DNA from: Guptibacillus algicola
GTDB lineage: Bacteria; Bacillota; Bacilli; Bacillales; Guptibacillaceae
Length of the DNA: 52,984 nt
Assembly (NCBI RefSeq): GCF_020171805.1
Contig: NZ_JAIVAF010000002.1
Coordinates: 1-52,984 of the forward strand
Reading direction: 5' to 3'
The notes beneath the pieces were generated by a model. The model was not told where the DNA came from. It did no database searches and was given only the letters and a program-made list of their open reading frames with translations. Shown here piece after piece: positions 42,365 to 49,611 of the stretch. The position numbers were made by a program, and so were the translations under genes. The first letter of the stretch is position 1, and each line of letters starts with the position of its first letter.

Positions 42365-42700
42365 ATGATAGGAGAGCAAGTAAAGAAATATAGATTACGC
42401 AAAGGTCTCTCACTTTCTGAATTAGCTGAACGCGCTAGTGTAGCAAAATCCTATTTGAGTTCTATTGAACGAAACATACAGTCTAACCCTTCTATTCAAT
42501 TTTTGGAGAAGATTTCAGGTGTATTAGATGTTTCCGTGGAGGTGCTACTTCAAGGGGATAACCTCATCCATCAAAGTGAATTGGATTCAGAGTGGAAAAA
42601 GCTTGTTAAAGAAGCGATGAACTCTGGCGTTAGCAAAGAACAATTCAAGGAATTCCTTGAGTTTAACAAGTGGCGTGCAAAGCAAGGAAGCGATAACTAA
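42365..42700 (+). CDS. sinR: SinR-type transcriptional regulator (first copy)
   Basis: A 111-residue protein closely similar to B. subtilis SinR. The Xre-type HTH occupies about 1-65 (LSLSELAERASVAKSYLSSIERNIQSNPSIQFLEKIS) and the C-terminal SinI-like dimerisation hairpin is LDSEWKKLVKEAMNSGVSKEQFKEFLEFNKW. In Bacillus SinR represses matrix genes and is antagonised by SinI heterodimer formation. Both parts are intact. The ATG follows GGGAGGG. A terminator lies at 42713-42737. Confidence 0.95.
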   Translation: MIGEQVKKYRLRKGLSLSELAERASVAKSYLSSIERNIQSNPSIQFLEKISGVLDVSVEVLLQGDNLIHQSELDSEWKKLVKEAMNSGVSKEQFKEFLEFNKWRAKQGSDN

Positions 42701-42712
42701 TTTAGTGACCAG

Positions 42713-42737
42713 GAGCCTTAGACGAAGGCTCTTTTTA
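42713..42737 (+). terminator. Intrinsic terminator of the first sinR
   Basis: GAGCCTT / AAGGCTC stem with a five-base loop followed by TTTTTA. Confidence 0.85.
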
Positions 42738-42744
42738 TTATTTC

Positions 42745-43050
42745 TTAAAGTAAAAAGAGCCAATAGGCATGATAGATTAAAACCCCAGTATAAAGGATCG
42801 TTGCAACACTTAACGAGGCCCATACTAGTCGTGAAATAAATTCGAATTTAATAATGCCCAAGAACAATAATAGTAGTGATAAAATGATTTTAAAGCCTAG
42901 AAATGCGTATGGGTGAATACTAAATAATTCTTTCATCAATGGGTTCGCTTCATCTATTAAGCTATGTTGTACGCCCCAGAATGTAATAAGACCATCCAAG
43001 ATATTGCAACAAGCCAAATAGTAAATGATGGTCTGAAAGAGACCCCTCAT
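42745..43050 (-). CDS. DUF5658-like small membrane protein
   Basis: A 101-residue protein with three to four predicted membrane helices. The segment CNILDGLITFWGVQHSLIDEANPLMKEL resembles the DUF5658 family (LD..T...G......EANP), whose function is unknown. Its start overlaps the stop of the upstream gene by four bases (ATGA), and that gene follows the second sinI, so all three are probably one transcript. A link with the Sin switch or with membrane signalling is inference only. Confidence 0.7.
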   Translation of the reverse strand: MRGLFQTIIYYLACCNILDGLITFWGVQHSLIDEANPLMKELFSIHPYAFLGFKIILSLLLLFLGIIKFEFISRLVWASLSVATILYTGVLIYHAYWLFLL

Positions 43051-43310
43051 TCCGAATTGGAGGAGATGATTTGGTTTTTTATGATTTGGCTTAATTCGTT
43101 ATAAAGTTTCCGTTCGTCTTCAAAGAGCCATCTACTACCTTGTTCTTGCCTTTCAAGCTCTTTGATCTTATTAAGAATAAAGTCTAAATCACATTTTCCT
43201 TTATATTCATCGTTAATATAAAGCTTGCTCGTCCTATCGTCGAGGGCAACAACTCTTACTCTCTTCCCGGTTATATAGGATACAAATGTACAATCTCCTA
43301 GCTTGATCAC
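43047..43310 (-). CDS. Hypothetical protein in the sinI operon
   Basis: I do not recognise this 87-residue protein. The N-terminal half is beta-rich (CTFVSYITGKRVRVVALDDRTSKLYIND), while the C-terminal half is helical and charged (LNKIKELERQEQGSRWLFEDERKLYNELSQIIKN). There is no signal peptide. Translation probably starts at a GTG (43310) behind AAGGAGG, which overlaps the stop codon of the second sinI. Its stop overlaps the DUF5658 start. Confidence 0.65.
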   Translation of the reverse strand: MIKLGDCTFVSYITGKRVRVVALDDRTSKLYINDEYKGKCDLDFILNKIKELERQEQGSRWLFEDERKLYNELSQIIKNQIISSNSE

Positions 43311-43322
43311 TTCAATTCCTCC

Positions 43323-43445
43323 TTACTTTTTTGAGGAATTATCAAGAAATTGTCTAATTTCTTCCTTACTAAGCCCTAATTTCTTTGCTTTTGAAATAAG
43401 GTTGATCCATTCTGAGTCCAATTTTTCCCCACCATACGCTCTCAT
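43323..43445 (-). CDS. sinI: SinI-like antirepressor (second copy)
   Basis: A 40-residue SinI-domain protein: LDSEWINLISKAKKLGLSKEEIRQFLDN. It is distinct from the riboswitch-linked copy and is encoded on the opposite strand. AAGGAGG lies six bases before the ATG at 43445; an ATG two codons earlier is too close to the ribosome site. The upstream region carries AAGAACGTTTTGTTCTT, a SinR-like dyad. It probably antagonises one or both SinR paralogues. Confidence 0.88.
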   Translation of the reverse strand: MRAYGGEKLDSEWINLISKAKKLGLSKEEIRQFLDNSSKK

Positions 43446-43486
43446 TTTCATCCTCCTTACTTTATTCTCCATAATACGACATTATT

Positions 43487-43503
43487 AAGAACGTTTTGTT
43501 CTT
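43487..43503. promoter_or_regulatory. SinR-type operator dyad upstream of the second sinI
   Basis: AAGAAC-GTTTT-GTTCTT is a perfect dyad of the SinR core GTTCTT. It is about 40 bp upstream of the second sinI. Two further TTCTTTATTT direct repeats follow at 43559 and 43609. Confidence 0.7.
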
Positions 43504-43662
43504 TATTTAGAATATGTATCTAATATAATCTTATAAGATCGAATATAAAAGACTGAAAATTCTTTATTTTTACTGCGTTTCATCATTAAATCAATACTAT
43601 CCTAACTTATTCTTTATTTTTCTTAAAATTCCATTTATTTACGTTTTGAAACTACATCATTT

Positions 43663-43697
43663 GTTCTATTTACAGAACGTGGTGTTCTTGATAAAAT
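43663..43697 (+). promoter_or_regulatory. Second sinR promoter with two overlapping SinR-type dyads
   Basis: TTTACA (43669-43674), 17 bp, TAAAAT (43692-43697). GTTCTATTTACAGAAC (43663-43678) and AGAAC-GTGG-TGTTCT (43674-43689) overlap and cover the whole spacer. The first is nearly identical to the dyad at the first sinR, suggesting shared or cross regulation. Confidence 0.75.
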
Positions 43698-43734
43698 TAA
43701 AACATTAAATACTAACAAAGTCGAGGTATTGGGG

Positions 43735-44067
43735 ATGATAGGTGAAAAAATTAAGCTTTACCGTAACCGCATGGGGCTTTCGTTAACAGAATTAGCTAAA
43801 CGAGCTGGTGTGGCAAAATCATATCTTAGCTCGATCGAACGAAACCAGCAGGCTAACCCCTCCATTCAGTTTCTTGAGAAGATAGCAGCTGTCTTGAAAG
43901 TACCTATGGATGTATTTATTCATGATGAGGAATTCGGTGAAAGAGAGTCGCATCTAGACCCGGAATGGGAAGCATTGATTGAAGAAGCGATGCGATCGGG
44001 GATTACGAAAGAGGATTTTGAAGAGTTCCTTGAGTTTAGGAAATGGCAATTAAACAAAAAAGAGTAG
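43735..44067 (+). CDS. sinR: SinR-type transcriptional regulator (second copy)
   Basis: A 110-residue SinR paralogue. The HTH part LSLTELAKRAGVAKSYLSSIERNQQANPSIQFLEKIAAVL is nearly the same as in copy 1, implying the same DNA site. The SinI-like C-terminal hairpin (LDPEWEALIEEAMRSGITKEDFEEFLEFRKW) differs more, so its choice of SinI partner may differ. The ATG at 43735 follows GAGGT. An upstream in-frame TTG is unlikely. The gene ends in a hairpin shared with the convergent lipoprotein gene. Confidence 0.93.
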   Translation: MIGEKIKLYRNRMGLSLTELAKRAGVAKSYLSSIERNQQANPSIQFLEKIAAVLKVPMDVFIHDEEFGERESHLDPEWEALIEEAMRSGITKEDFEEFLEFRKWQLNKKE

Positions 44068-44078
44068 AACAAGTAAAA

Positions 44079-44101
44079 CTCCCGCCTGGAGTGGACGGGA
44101 G
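44079..44101. terminator. Hairpin between convergent sinR (second copy) and lipoprotein genes
   Basis: CTCCCG / CGGGAG stem with an 11-base loop. The minus-strand side is followed by TTTTAC, making it a fair terminator for the lipoprotein gene. Confidence 0.55.
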
Positions 44102-44110
44102 CTTATATCC

Positions 44111-44284
44111 TTATTCAGCAGAATTCTCAGAGTTAGTTGCTCCGTTGTTTGAAGCAGGTTCTTCAGTGTTACTTTCGTTATTTGTGGTGTTGTTGCCTTC
44201 TTCTTCTCCTCCACCGCTACAAGCCGTGATGAGCATTACAGCTAAAAACGAAGTTGCAATTTTGGCCATGAATTTCTTATTCAT
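44111..44284 (-). CDS. Small lipoprotein
   Basis: A 57-residue protein with a lipoprotein signal peptide (MNKKFMAKIATSFLAVMLITAC) and a lipobox ending in Cys, followed by SGGGEEG and a low-complexity Asn/Ser/Glu/Thr tail (about 33 residues). It would be a lipid-anchored surface peptide with no recognisable domain. GGGAGG precedes the ATG. It is convergent with the second sinR. The function is unknown. Confidence 0.8.
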   Translation of the reverse strand: MNKKFMAKIATSFLAVMLITACSGGGEEEGNNTTNNESNTEEPASNNGATNSENSAE

Positions 44285-44453
44285 TATCAAAATTCCTCCC
44301 TGAAAAACTAAGATTGACCGCAGCTACTGAATAAGCGGTTGACCAAATCATAACAGCATCATTCTCCCATTTGTCAGAATTAACAGAGTCTCAATAAAGC
44401 CTTTAAATGATTTACAAATTGAACGTCCGTTTTTACAAATTGGTTTGAATGGT

Positions 44454-44487
44454 ACAAAAAAAGCACCTCGATTAACGAGATGCTTCT
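44454..44487 (-). terminator. Intrinsic terminator of the fabZ operon
   Basis: Minus-strand AAGCATCTCG / CGAGGTGCTT stem followed by TTTTTTT. Confidence 0.88.
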
Positions 44488-44494
44488 AGACACA

Positions 44495-44917
44495 TTATTT
44501 TAGAGCAAACATGATTTCCGCTTCCGCAGCTACTTCGCCATCAACCGTCGCTGTGGCTTTTCCTTTGCCCATAGGTCCTTTTATGCGAATGATCTCAACT
44601 TCTAAACGAAGCTGATCACCTGGCTTCACTTGCCTCTTAAATCGGCATTTATCAATACCGGTAAAGAAAGCTAGTTTCCCCTGGTTCTCTTCCTTCTTAA
44701 GCATAGCAACAGCACCGACTTGTGCGAGGGCTTCTACAATTAAGACACCCGGCATGACAGGGTAGTCAGGAAAGTGGCCGTTGAAAAATTCTTCATTGGC
44801 TGTAACGTTCTTAATTCCAATCGCTCTTACTTCTTCTTCTACTTCCACAATCTTATCGACAAGAAGAAAAGGATAGCGATGTGGAATGATCGATTTAATA
44901 TCTTGAATATCCATCAT
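44495..44917 (-). CDS. fabZ: 3-hydroxyacyl-ACP dehydratase FabZ
   Basis: A 140-residue hot-dog-fold dehydratase of type II fatty acid synthesis, converting (3R)-hydroxyacyl-ACP to trans-2-enoyl-ACP. The active-site His is H48 in [13 protein letters not shown] and the Glu is E62 in VEALAQ. Length and motifs are standard. GGAG lies eight bases before the first ATG. It is the last gene of the mbl-associated minus-strand run. Confidence 0.95.
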   Translation of the reverse strand: MMDIQDIKSIIPHRYPFLLVDKIVEVEEEVRAIGIKNVTANEEFFNGHFPDYPVMPGVLIVEALAQVGAVAMLKKEENQGKLAFFTGIDKCRFKRQVKPGDQLRLEVEIIRIKGPMGKGKATATVDGEVAAEAEIMFALK

Positions 44918-44935
44918 AACGTTTGCTCCTTTCGT

Positions 44936-45223
44936 TTACTCTGTTTCTTTCTTAACAATATCAGAGATCTTCATCCAGGTCTCTTTCTTGAACACATCTC
45001 CCGGACTTCCTTCTCCAATGACCCCGTATCCAATCATAGCTCCTGCGACAAGCGAAAGGGCAAGGAGCAACATAACGAGAATAAGGCGCAGCCAGATTGG
45101 GATTAACCGAATCTTAGGCTTGCGCTCTTTTATTTCTGTTTTATGTTTTGTCTTTTTTCCATCATCATTCATTTGTTTGATTTCTGAGGTTTCATTTACG
45201 TTTTCATGGTTGTTCGCCATCAT
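44936..45223 (-). CDS. EpuA/YwzB-like small membrane protein (PF11772)
   Basis: A 95-residue protein with a charged N-terminal region (about 1-37), one membrane helix (LIPIWLRLILVMLLLALSLVAGAMIGYGVIG) and a short C-terminal tail ending near WMKISDIVKKETE. This matches the family often annotated 'DNA-directed RNA polymerase subunit beta' for historical reasons; it is not an RNA polymerase core subunit. It lies between mbl and fabZ, with short spacing to both. Confidence 0.85.
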   Translation of the reverse strand: MMANNHENVNETSEIKQMNDDGKKTKHKTEIKERKPKIRLIPIWLRLILVMLLLALSLVAGAMIGYGVIGEGSPGDVFKKETWMKISDIVKKETE

Positions 45224-45271
45224 GATAACACCCTTACGAATAGTTTCCGTTACCCAAGAACTTCCGATAAG

Positions 45272-46273
45272 TTATACTAGCTTCTTTTTAGCGATTTTGT
45301 CCATATGTTCAAGCATAAGGCCTGTCCCTTTTGCAACGCAGCTCATTGGTTCTTCAGCAATTAACACAGGAACCATCAGCTCTTCCGCAAACAGTTGATC
45401 GATACCATGCAGAAGCGCGCCTCCACCTGTCATGATCACACCGCGGTCGATGATGTCTGCTGAAAGTTCAGGAGGAGTTCGTTCAAGAACGCTTTTCGCT
45501 GCCATCACCATATGAGAGATCGGCTCTTGTAGTGCTTGCTGAATTTCATCAGATTTGACTGTGATCGTTCTAGGAAGTCCAGATACCATATCGCGTCCAC
45601 GAATATCGAGTTCTTCTTTTCGACCACCTGGAAATACCGTTGCAACATTGATTTTGATCTGTTCTGCCGTTCGTTCTCCGATCAAAAGCTTGTACGTTTT
45701 CTTAATATAATCTAAAATTTCGTAATCAAACTTGTCCCCTGCCATCTTAATGGAAGAGGCGGTGACGATATCGCCCATTGAAAGTACCGCGATATCAGTC
45801 GTTCCACCGCCTATATCCACAACCATATTGCCGCTTGGTTGGAAAATATCCATTCCTGCACCAATCGCTGCAACCTTTGGTTCTTCTTCAAGGAAAATTT
45901 GTTTTCCACCGCTTTTTTCAGCAGCTTCTTTGATCGCTTTTTTCTCAACCGATGTGATGTTTGTTGGTGTACAGATTAAAATACGTGGTTTTGAAAGAAA
46001 GCTTTTCACATTGATTTTGTTCAAGAAGTGTCTCAGCATTACTTCTGTAATATCGAAGTCAGCGATGACCCCATCCTTTAAAGGACGAGTAGGAACGATG
46101 TTTCCAGGCGTCCGGCCTACCATTTGCCTAGCTTCTTCACCAACAGCAAGAGCTTTGCCTGTAGTGGTGTCGATTGCTACAACAGAAGGCTCATCGAGTA
46201 CAATCCCTTTTCCTTTTAAATAAATCAGTACGTTTGCAGTACCTAAGTCAATCCCTATATCACGTGATAACAT
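45272..46273 (-). CDS. mbl: MreB-family actin-like protein Mbl
   Basis: A 333-residue bacterial actin. It begins MLSRDIGIDLGTANVLIYLKG, has the ATP-site loops VDIGGGTTDIAVLS and TGGGALLHG, and the Mbl-type N-terminus that differs from MreB. Mbl filaments move with the elongation machinery and guide cylindrical wall growth. The neighbour spoIIID upstream is the conserved Bacillus arrangement. The flhO-flhP pair that follows mbl in B. subtilis is missing here. Confidence 0.95.
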   Translation of the reverse strand: MLSRDIGIDLGTANVLIYLKGKGIVLDEPSVVAIDTTTGKALAVGEEARQMVGRTPGNIVPTRPLKDGVIADFDITEVMLRHFLNKINVKSFLSKPRILICTPTNITSVEKKAIKEAAEKSGGKQIFLEEEPKVAAIGAGMDIFQPSGNMVVDIGGGTTDIAVLSMGDIVTASSIKMAGDKFDYEILDYIKKTYKLLIGERTAEQIKINVATVFPGGRKEELDIRGRDMVSGLPRTITVKSDEIQQALQEPISHMVMAAKSVLERTPPELSADIIDRGVIMTGGGALLHGIDQLFAEELMVPVLIAEEPMSCVAKGTGLMLEHMDKIAKKKLV

Positions 46274-46407
46274 GATCTATCCTCCCTGTGTTCAATCACT
46301 CATCTATAAGTTCCATTCCTAGTATGTTTAGAGTTCATATCCATTAGTATATTGTATCACAAAAGTGAACACGGAAGAAAAGATTTAGGAAAAAATTGTC
46401 GTTTCGG

Positions 46408-46680
46408 CTATTTTACAGCTTCTTCCTTTTCGGTATCCTTTCTATATTTTATTCTAGTCGCTTCCCCGCCTCTGAGGTGTCGTATCGACTTGTGATACTC
46501 AAGGATCTCTTTCACCTCGTTAGCAAGGTCAGGATTGATTTCTGGGAGTCTTTCAGTAAGGTCCTTATGCACGGTGCTTTTTGAAACTCCAAACTCTTTG
46601 GCGATCACCCTCACCGTTTTTTTCGTCTCCACGATGTAATTTCCAATCTTGATGGTTCGCTCTTTGATGTAATCGTGCAC
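46408..46680 (-). CDS. spoIIID: Stage III sporulation regulator SpoIIID
   Basis: A 90-residue HTH regulator nearly identical to SpoIIID of other bacilli: HDYIKERTIKIGNYIVETKKTVRVIAKEFGVSKSTVHKDLTERLPEINPDLANEVKEIL. It controls mother-cell gene expression after sigma-E. The start is set at the GTG at 46680 (VHDYIKER) because GGGAGG lies upstream and SpoIIID proteins begin MHDYI; a longer frame to 46740 has no homology. Confidence 0.96.
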   Translation of the reverse strand: MHDYIKERTIKIGNYIVETKKTVRVIAKEFGVSKSTVHKDLTERLPEINPDLANEVKEILEYHKSIRHLRGGEATRIKYRKDTEKEEAVK

Positions 46681-46960
46681 ACCACTCGCCTCCCTAAATT
46701 GGATGTGAGAGATGCGAAATGAGACTGATAAAGTGATCATGCTACGAAGCTCAAGTCATCAAGTCGATCTACATGATGTCAGGAGAATTGTGTACAAGAA
46801 TACTTCGAAGCCTTACCACAACTTCTCACCTCTGCCCCTCATTTACTAAGTTTTGTAACATTTTATTAGGGCAAGGTGGGTTATATACCAAAAAGTCAAG
46901 AGGGACAAGTGATTTTATTTAATTTTCTAAAAACAATAAGCTCTTACTATTTCTGAGGAG

Positions 46961-47103
46961 TGGTTGATTTCCGCTCAAGGATGCTCGCATTCCGCAGGGC
47001 AGGCGGTGAACTTCCTCGGCGCACAAAACCATTGCGCCTCCGGGATCTCACCTGTCCCGCTACTCGTCCCGCTGGAGTCGAGCACCCTTCTGATTCAATC
47101 AAC
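46961..47103. repeat. GC-rich intergenic repeat-like element with inverted ends
   Basis: A 143-bp block clearly more GC-rich than the flanks, bounded by TGGTTGATT and AATCAACTA in inverted orientation. It has several internal dyads (GCTCG/CGAGC, GCGGGAC/GTCCCGC-like runs). No open reading frame is convincing. It resembles the dispersed non-coding repeats found in many Bacillaceae genomes. Only one copy is in the window. The rest of the 46681-47207 gap holds no gene I can support. Confidence 0.6.
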
Positions 47104-47168
47104 TATGTTGTGTGACGATACACTAATTTCTTTCTAAGAAAAGTAATTGAGGAAAAACTTCCAAAAAA

Positions 47169-47199
47169 TAAAAAACCCCGGATACCATTGTATCCGGGG
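47169..47199 (-). terminator. Intrinsic terminator of the sodium symporter operon
   Basis: Minus-strand CCCCGGATAC / GTATCCGGGG stem with TTTTTTA following. Confidence 0.92.
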
Positions 47200-47207
47200 C
47201 TACCACG

Positions 47208-48869
47208 TTAAATAACTTCATCATCTTTCCATACTTCGCCGTTTTGATACTTCAATTGTTCAGGGTAACGAAGGTCTAATACTTCTTCTTGCGTTTTCTG
47301 TGATGGAGGCTTCGTACTTAATGAAACGAGAATGTTCGTAAGGAATGCTGCCGCAGCCCCGAATACCCCCGCTCCTGTATCGATGATCCCAAAGACCGTA
47401 ATGCCTCCAAACTTAGCTAAGAAGATATACGTAAGGGTCACGAGTAGTCCTACAATCATTCCTGCGATAACGCCAGGCGCATTTCCTCGCTTCCACCATA
47501 CACCTAGAATCAATGCCGGGAAGAACGTACCGGACGCAAGCGCAAATGCCCATGCGACGATTTGTGTGATAACGCCAGGAGGGTTCAAGGCAACAAGTCC
47601 AGCAACAATTGTTGCGATCAAGATCGACCACCGTGCAACTGCCATTCTCTTCTTCTCAGACGCATTCGGATTAATGATTCGGTAGTATATGTCATGTGAA
47701 AATGATGAGGAGATCGCCATTAGAAGGCCACCTGCTGTTGATAGGGCCGCTGCCATTGCACCAGCAGCTACTAGGCCGATAACGAAAATCCCAAGGTTTG
47801 CGATTTCTGGCGTAGCCATTACGACGATGTCATTGCTAATCGCGATTTCTTTCCACTGAAGGATTCCATCAGAGTTCGTATCTGCCATGCTTAGTAAACC
47901 AGTATTGATCCACTTCTCAGTCCACCCAGGTAAATTATCGATCGGGCTACCCGCAACTTGCTTCATCAAGATGAAGCGGGAAAAAGCTGCGTATGCAGGA
48001 GCTGATAAGTATAGTAAACCGATGAAGAGAAGTGCCCATGCACCGCTCCAACGTGCTGCTTTCATCGTCGAAACCGTATAAAAACGAACGATAACATGTG
48101 GCAATCCTGCTGTTCCAGCCATCAAACTAAACATCAATGCGAGGAACTGCCATTTCGAAGCTGTATCAAAAGGCTTAAAATACTCTGAAATACCGAGTTC
48201 TCGATCCAGCGCACCTAACTCAGAAACGATGTTACCATAGCTTAACCACGGCAGAGGATTATTCGTTAACTGTAGTGACATGAAGATGATCGGAACGAGA
48301 TAGGCAATGATCAAAATGACATATTGAGCAACCTGGGTCCAGGTGATTCCTTTCATACCACCCATTGTTGCATAGATCGCAATAATCACAACACCGATCA
48401 TAACGCCAACCTTAGCATCTACTTCAAATAGTCTCCCGATCACGACTCCTGAACCAGCTAATTGTCCGATCGAGTATGTAAAACTAATGATGATCGTTGC
48501 AATCGCTGCGATAACGAGCGCTGTCTTGCTTTGAAAACGATCACCGATAAATTCCGGCACCGTGTACCGTCCAGACTTCCGTAGTTGAGGTGCTAATAGG
48601 AAAGTAAGTAGTAAATATCCACCAGTCCATCCCATTATGTAAGCTAATCCATCGTAACCGAGGACCATTACGGTTCCCGCTAAGCCGATGAATGAAGCTG
48701 CACTCATCCAATCCGCTCCGATCGCCATTCCATTGTAAATCGGTGGGACCCCACGACCTGCTACGAAGAACTCTGACGTTTGTTTTGCTCTATTGTATAC
48801 TGCTATCCCAATATACAACCCAAATGAGGCGATAATAAGTAGTAACGAAACTAGAAACTGAGCATCCAT
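47208..48869 (-). CDS. Sodium:solute symporter family protein (DUF4212-partnered type)
   Basis: A 553-residue SSS-family transporter with about thirteen membrane helices. Family motifs include GADWMSAASFIGLAG and GMKGITWTQVAQY. It belongs to the subgroup paired with a small DUF4212 protein, here encoded 14 bp upstream. Solutes of this group are probably short carboxylates such as acetate or lactate, but this is not certain. A loop between helices contains DTNSDGILQWKE, which fits an EF-hand calcium-binding loop (D1, N3, D5, G6, E12). It is the last gene of a three-gene operon. Confidence 0.88.
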   Translation of the reverse strand: MDAQFLVSLLLIIASFGLYIGIAVYNRAKQTSEFFVAGRGVPPIYNGMAIGADWMSAASFIGLAGTVMVLGYDGLAYIMGWTGGYLLLTFLLAPQLRKSGRYTVPEFIGDRFQSKTALVIAAIATIIISFTYSIGQLAGSGVVIGRLFEVDAKVGVMIGVVIIAIYATMGGMKGITWTQVAQYVILIIAYLVPIIFMSLQLTNNPLPWLSYGNIVSELGALDRELGISEYFKPFDTASKWQFLALMFSLMAGTAGLPHVIVRFYTVSTMKAARWSGAWALLFIGLLYLSAPAYAAFSRFILMKQVAGSPIDNLPGWTEKWINTGLLSMADTNSDGILQWKEIAISNDIVVMATPEIANLGIFVIGLVAAGAMAAALSTAGGLLMAISSSFSHDIYYRIINPNASEKKRMAVARWSILIATIVAGLVALNPPGVITQIVAWAFALASGTFFPALILGVWWKRGNAPGVIAGMIVGLLVTLTYIFLAKFGGITVFGIIDTGAGVFGAAAAFLTNILVSLSTKPPSQKTQEEVLDLRYPEQLKYQNGEVWKDDEVI

Positions 48870-48883
48870 TCTTATCCTCCCTC

Positions 48884-49183
48884 CTATTGACTAAGTGTTT
48901 GCCCCTTAACATTCTTGCTCTTCTTCTCTACTAGATTGTACTTCTCGTCTATTCGATCACAAATGTAAGCGTTAACAAATAATAGAATGATAAAGATGAC
49001 GATCGATCCTTGAGCACCCATAAAATAATGTAGTGGAAAGCCATTGAACGTATACTGGGCTAGCGTTTCTGCGATCAAAACCATTCCGAATGATACCGTT
49101 AGCCAAATGATCAAGAGAACAGTTGTCAGGCGAAATCTAGCTTTTATATAAGCATTTGCCGTTTTCTTATCGATCTTCTTCAC
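48884..49183 (-). CDS. DUF4212 small subunit of sodium/solute symporter
   Basis: A 99-residue membrane protein with two helices and the DUF4212 pattern: KKIDKKTANAYIKARFRLTTVLLIIWLTVSFG, then FNGFPLHYFMGAQGSIVIFIILLFVNAYICDRID. It is the constant partner of the SSS transporter downstream. Translation starts at GTG (49183) behind GGAGGTG. The Cys in YICDRID and the polar tail face the cytoplasm if topology follows the family. Confidence 0.88.
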   Translation of the reverse strand: MKKIDKKTANAYIKARFRLTTVLLIIWLTVSFGMVLIAETLAQYTFNGFPLHYFMGAQGSIVIFIILLFVNAYICDRIDEKYNLVEKKSKNVKGQTLSQ

Positions 49184-49200
49184 TATTCTTTCACCTCCAA

Positions 49201-49377
49201 TTATTTTAAGTTAAAAATAAGTTCTACAGTTTCTCCAAAACCTAGCGGAACTCTGGCGATTTCAACGATTAGGTAAACACCTAAGAAACCAATAGGCATG
49301 AGTAAAAAGAGAGGTTTTTTCTTTTGAACAGTAATGATGATACTTATTAAAACCGCTATGATTAGAACATATAAAAT
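49201..49377 (-). CDS. Small membrane protein with putative ATT start, first gene of symporter operon
   Basis: A 58-residue frame: ILYVLIIAVLISIIITVQ...PLFLLMPIGFLGVYLIVEIARVPLGFGETVELIFNLK. It has two hydrophobic segments and ends 17 bp before the DUF4212 start. A good AAAGGAG site lies upstream, but the only codon at the right distance is ATT (49377); an in-frame TAG lies shortly before it and no ATG, GTG or TTG is available until an internal ATG near residue 27. Either ATT is used, as in infC, or the gene is degenerate. Coding character and operon position argue for a real gene. Confidence 0.5.
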   Translation of the reverse strand: MLYVLIIAVLISIIITVQKKKPLFLLMPIGFLGVYLIVEIARVPLGFGETVELIFNLK

Positions 49378-49429
49378 CGTAGATTCTCCTTTCGTCTAAA
49401 TAGTCTGAATTTTTTAAATGATATTTTTC

Positions 49430-49458
49430 ATTATCAAGTTATCAATTCGATAAGTCAA
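49430..49458 (-). promoter_or_regulatory. Sigma-A promoter of the sodium symporter operon
   Basis: Minus-strand TTGACT (49453-49458), 17 bp, GATAAT (49430-49435). It lies about 50 bp before the small membrane protein frame. Confidence 0.75.
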
Positions 49459-49576
49459 GACTTTATTTCCACATATCTTCCAATCGTTCATGGTATTAGG
49501 ACATGAACCCCCCCTGCTATTTCCCGGGAAAGGTCGATTGTTGTAGAAATGAACTCTTTTAATCGTTACTAGACGT

Positions 49577-49605
49577 AAAAAAGACCCCCGATCACTCGGA
49601 GGCCT
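49577..49605 (-). terminator. Intrinsic terminator of spoIIQ
   Basis: Minus-strand AGGCCTCCGA / TCGGGGGTCT stem followed by TTTTTA, immediately after the stop codon. Confidence 0.85.
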
Positions 49606-49611
49606 CGCTTC

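Noticed and set aside
44936-45223. Reading the PF11772 protein as an RNA polymerase beta subunit
   Set aside because: It is a 95-residue single-helix membrane protein. The polymerase name is an inherited annotation for this family.
45732-46223. 163-codon plus-strand open frame inside mbl
   Set aside because: It is an antisense shadow of a highly conserved gene, without a ribosome site or family similarity.
46681-46740. N-terminal extension of SpoIIID to an upstream ATG
   Set aside because: The 20 extra residues have no homology, while the GTG at 46680 has GGGAGG and gives the standard SpoIIID N-terminus.
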